Shown piece by piece: positions 63,439-64,000 of a stretch of DNA of 64,000 nt. The notes under the pieces were generated by a model, which saw nothing but the letters and a program-made list of their open reading frames with translations, did no database searches and was not told where the DNA came from. Numbering within the stretch: position 1 is the stretch's first letter; the number at the start of each line of letters is the position of its first letter. This DNA comes from Micractinium sp. NFX-FRZ (Eukaryota; Chlorophyta; Trebouxiophyceae; Chlorellales; Chlorellaceae), in the NCBI GenBank assembly GCA_029339195.1, contig JAPTJF010000247.1, forward strand, positions 25,490-89,489. Direction: 5' to 3'. Both the position numbers and the translations under genes were made by a program.

Positions 63439-64000
63439 GACTTCAGTGCCTTGAGGCTGTCGCCCCGCTGCAGTGCACGGGCTGGGCTGCCCTGGACAGC
63501 AGGGGGGAAGGCGGGCGCCAAGTTGCCCATGCCGGGGAAGGGCGGAACAAGAGTGTGCGTGCTAGGGTCTGTGCCAAAAACAAAGGCTGGCTGCGGCAGT
63601 GGGTGCGAGGCAAAGAGCTGGTACGGTTGCGACTGCTGCTGCTGGGGCTCCAGCAGCAACCGCTGGTGTGCCTGGGACCCCCACACAAACAGCCAGGGGA
63701 AGGCCAGCTTCAACATCCGTGGCAGCGGGAAGAGCAGGCCCCCGCCCACGTGCGTGGGCCCTGCAGTGCTGCCGCCGTCGCCGCCGCCACAGCCGCCGTC
63801 TTTCAGCACGCCCAGCACATTGTGCACCAGTGGGTCTGGCAGCTGATGCAACTGCAGCTTCTTCTGAATAGCGGCCTTGAGCGCATCCACTGCAGAGGAG
63901 GAGCCCTGGGAGTGAGGCTCCGATTCACACTCTGATGCCTGGCGCCCTCCCCACTGCCTGGCCCACGCACCTGCATCCGTGTCCACCTGATCATCCTCCA
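63369..64000 (-). CDS. Unknown Pro/Gln-rich protein, 5' end cut by window edge
   Basis: Exons 63971-64000 (plus one base beyond the window) and 63369-63889 join in phase. The A of the likely ATG would be at 64001. The protein is about 184 residues: the shared MEDDQVDTDA, then VDALKAAIQKKLQLHQLPDP, VHNVLGVLKDGG, a Gly-rich stretch, LPRMLKLAFPWLFVWGSQ, a Gln run and a Pro/Ala/Ser-rich tail. The helical AIQKKLQLHQLPDPLVHNVLGVL segment could be a coiled or BTB-tail-like helix, but I cannot assign a family. The 5' acceptor lies inside the stretch where the two inverted arms stop matching. Confidence 0.5.
   Translation of the reverse strand, partial: EDDQVDTDAGAWARQWGGRQASECESEPHSQGSSSAVDALKAAIQKKLQLHQLPDPLVHNVLGVLKDGGCGGGDGGSTAGPTHVGGGLLFPLPRMLKLAFPWLFVWGSQAHQRLLLEPQQQQSQPYQLFASHPLPQPAFVFGTDPSTHTLVPPFPGMGNLAPAFPPAVQGSPARALQRGDSLKALKSHANKYASTAGITSPPSRRGGVP
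63890..64000 (-). repeat. Inverted repeat, right arm (shared 5' exon)
   Basis: The reverse complement of 63890-64000 matches 62257-62381 almost perfectly, less one 15-bp unit. The arm reaches the window edge, so its full length is not visible. Confidence 0.93.

Noticed and set aside
62257..64000. Terminal inverted repeats of a DNA transposon
   Set aside because: The arms contain a start codon and a donor rather than a transposon terminus, no target-site duplication can be seen, and no transposase motif lies between them. The right arm is cut, so this is not excluded.
1..64000. tRNA, rRNA, CRISPR or bacterial operon signals
   Set aside because: No cloverleaf, rRNA or spaced-repeat array was recognised, and the intron-rich structure is eukaryotic. 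A tRNAscan run would settle tRNAs.

Overview
This window is nuclear DNA of a eukaryotic green alga, most likely a trebouxiophyte such as Chlorella or a relative. Evidence: very high GC, genes split into many short exons with tight GT-AG introns and some GC-AG introns, plant-type families (plastid-lumen FKBP13, DUF707, GT61, AAAP permease), algal TGTAA poly(A) signals, and strong G/C codon bias that opens long spurious antisense frames. I rebuilt exon chains by hand. Every chain given below keeps reading phase across all junctions and ends at a stop. The splice sites are inferred, not checked against RNA.

Layout, left to right. 1-36: tail of a plus-strand gene. 1339-3095 (-): thylakoid-lumen FKBP13-type prolyl isomerase. 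It is divergent from 3350-6901 (+), a two-domain mercaptopyruvate/thiosulfate sulfurtransferase. 7325-9768 and 10731-13163 (+): tandem DUF707 type II membrane proteins. 14010-18887 (-): 15-exon amino acid permease. 19314-23671 (-): Rsm22/METTL17-type mitochondrial ribosome assembly protein. It is divergent from 24135-27198 (+), a CCDC97 protein. 27685-30883 (-): FMN split-barrel/DUF2470 protein. 31127-43140 (-): 26-exon gene joining an unrecognised N-terminal region to an ABC exporter with a decayed ATPase domain. 43273-44969 (-): membrane-anchored RNase T2. 45612-47143 and 47481-49034 (+): tandem small secreted Cys-rich proteins of unknown family. 49619-53509 (+): GT61. 53941-56817 (+): GT90. 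57190-61850 (-): membrane SGNH hydrolase. 62257-63438 (+) and 63369-64000 (-): two convergent unknown genes that share one 5' exon as an inverted repeat.

The GT61, GT90 and SGNH genes, with the DUF707 pair further left, make the right half look rich in secretory-pathway glycan functions. The other genes are organelle or general housekeeping.

The most unusual signal is not a gene. Introns in at least seven genes carry one to five degenerate copies of the edge of the neighbouring exon, including the splice site, at spacings of roughly 40-200 bp. These 'exon echoes' look like local tandem duplications that created decoy splice sites, or from which introns and alternative exons could arise. Related signals are a two-copy 26-bp intronic repeat without mismatch, a 32-bp intronic minisatellite, and a donor that is GT in one paralogue and GC in its tandem copy.
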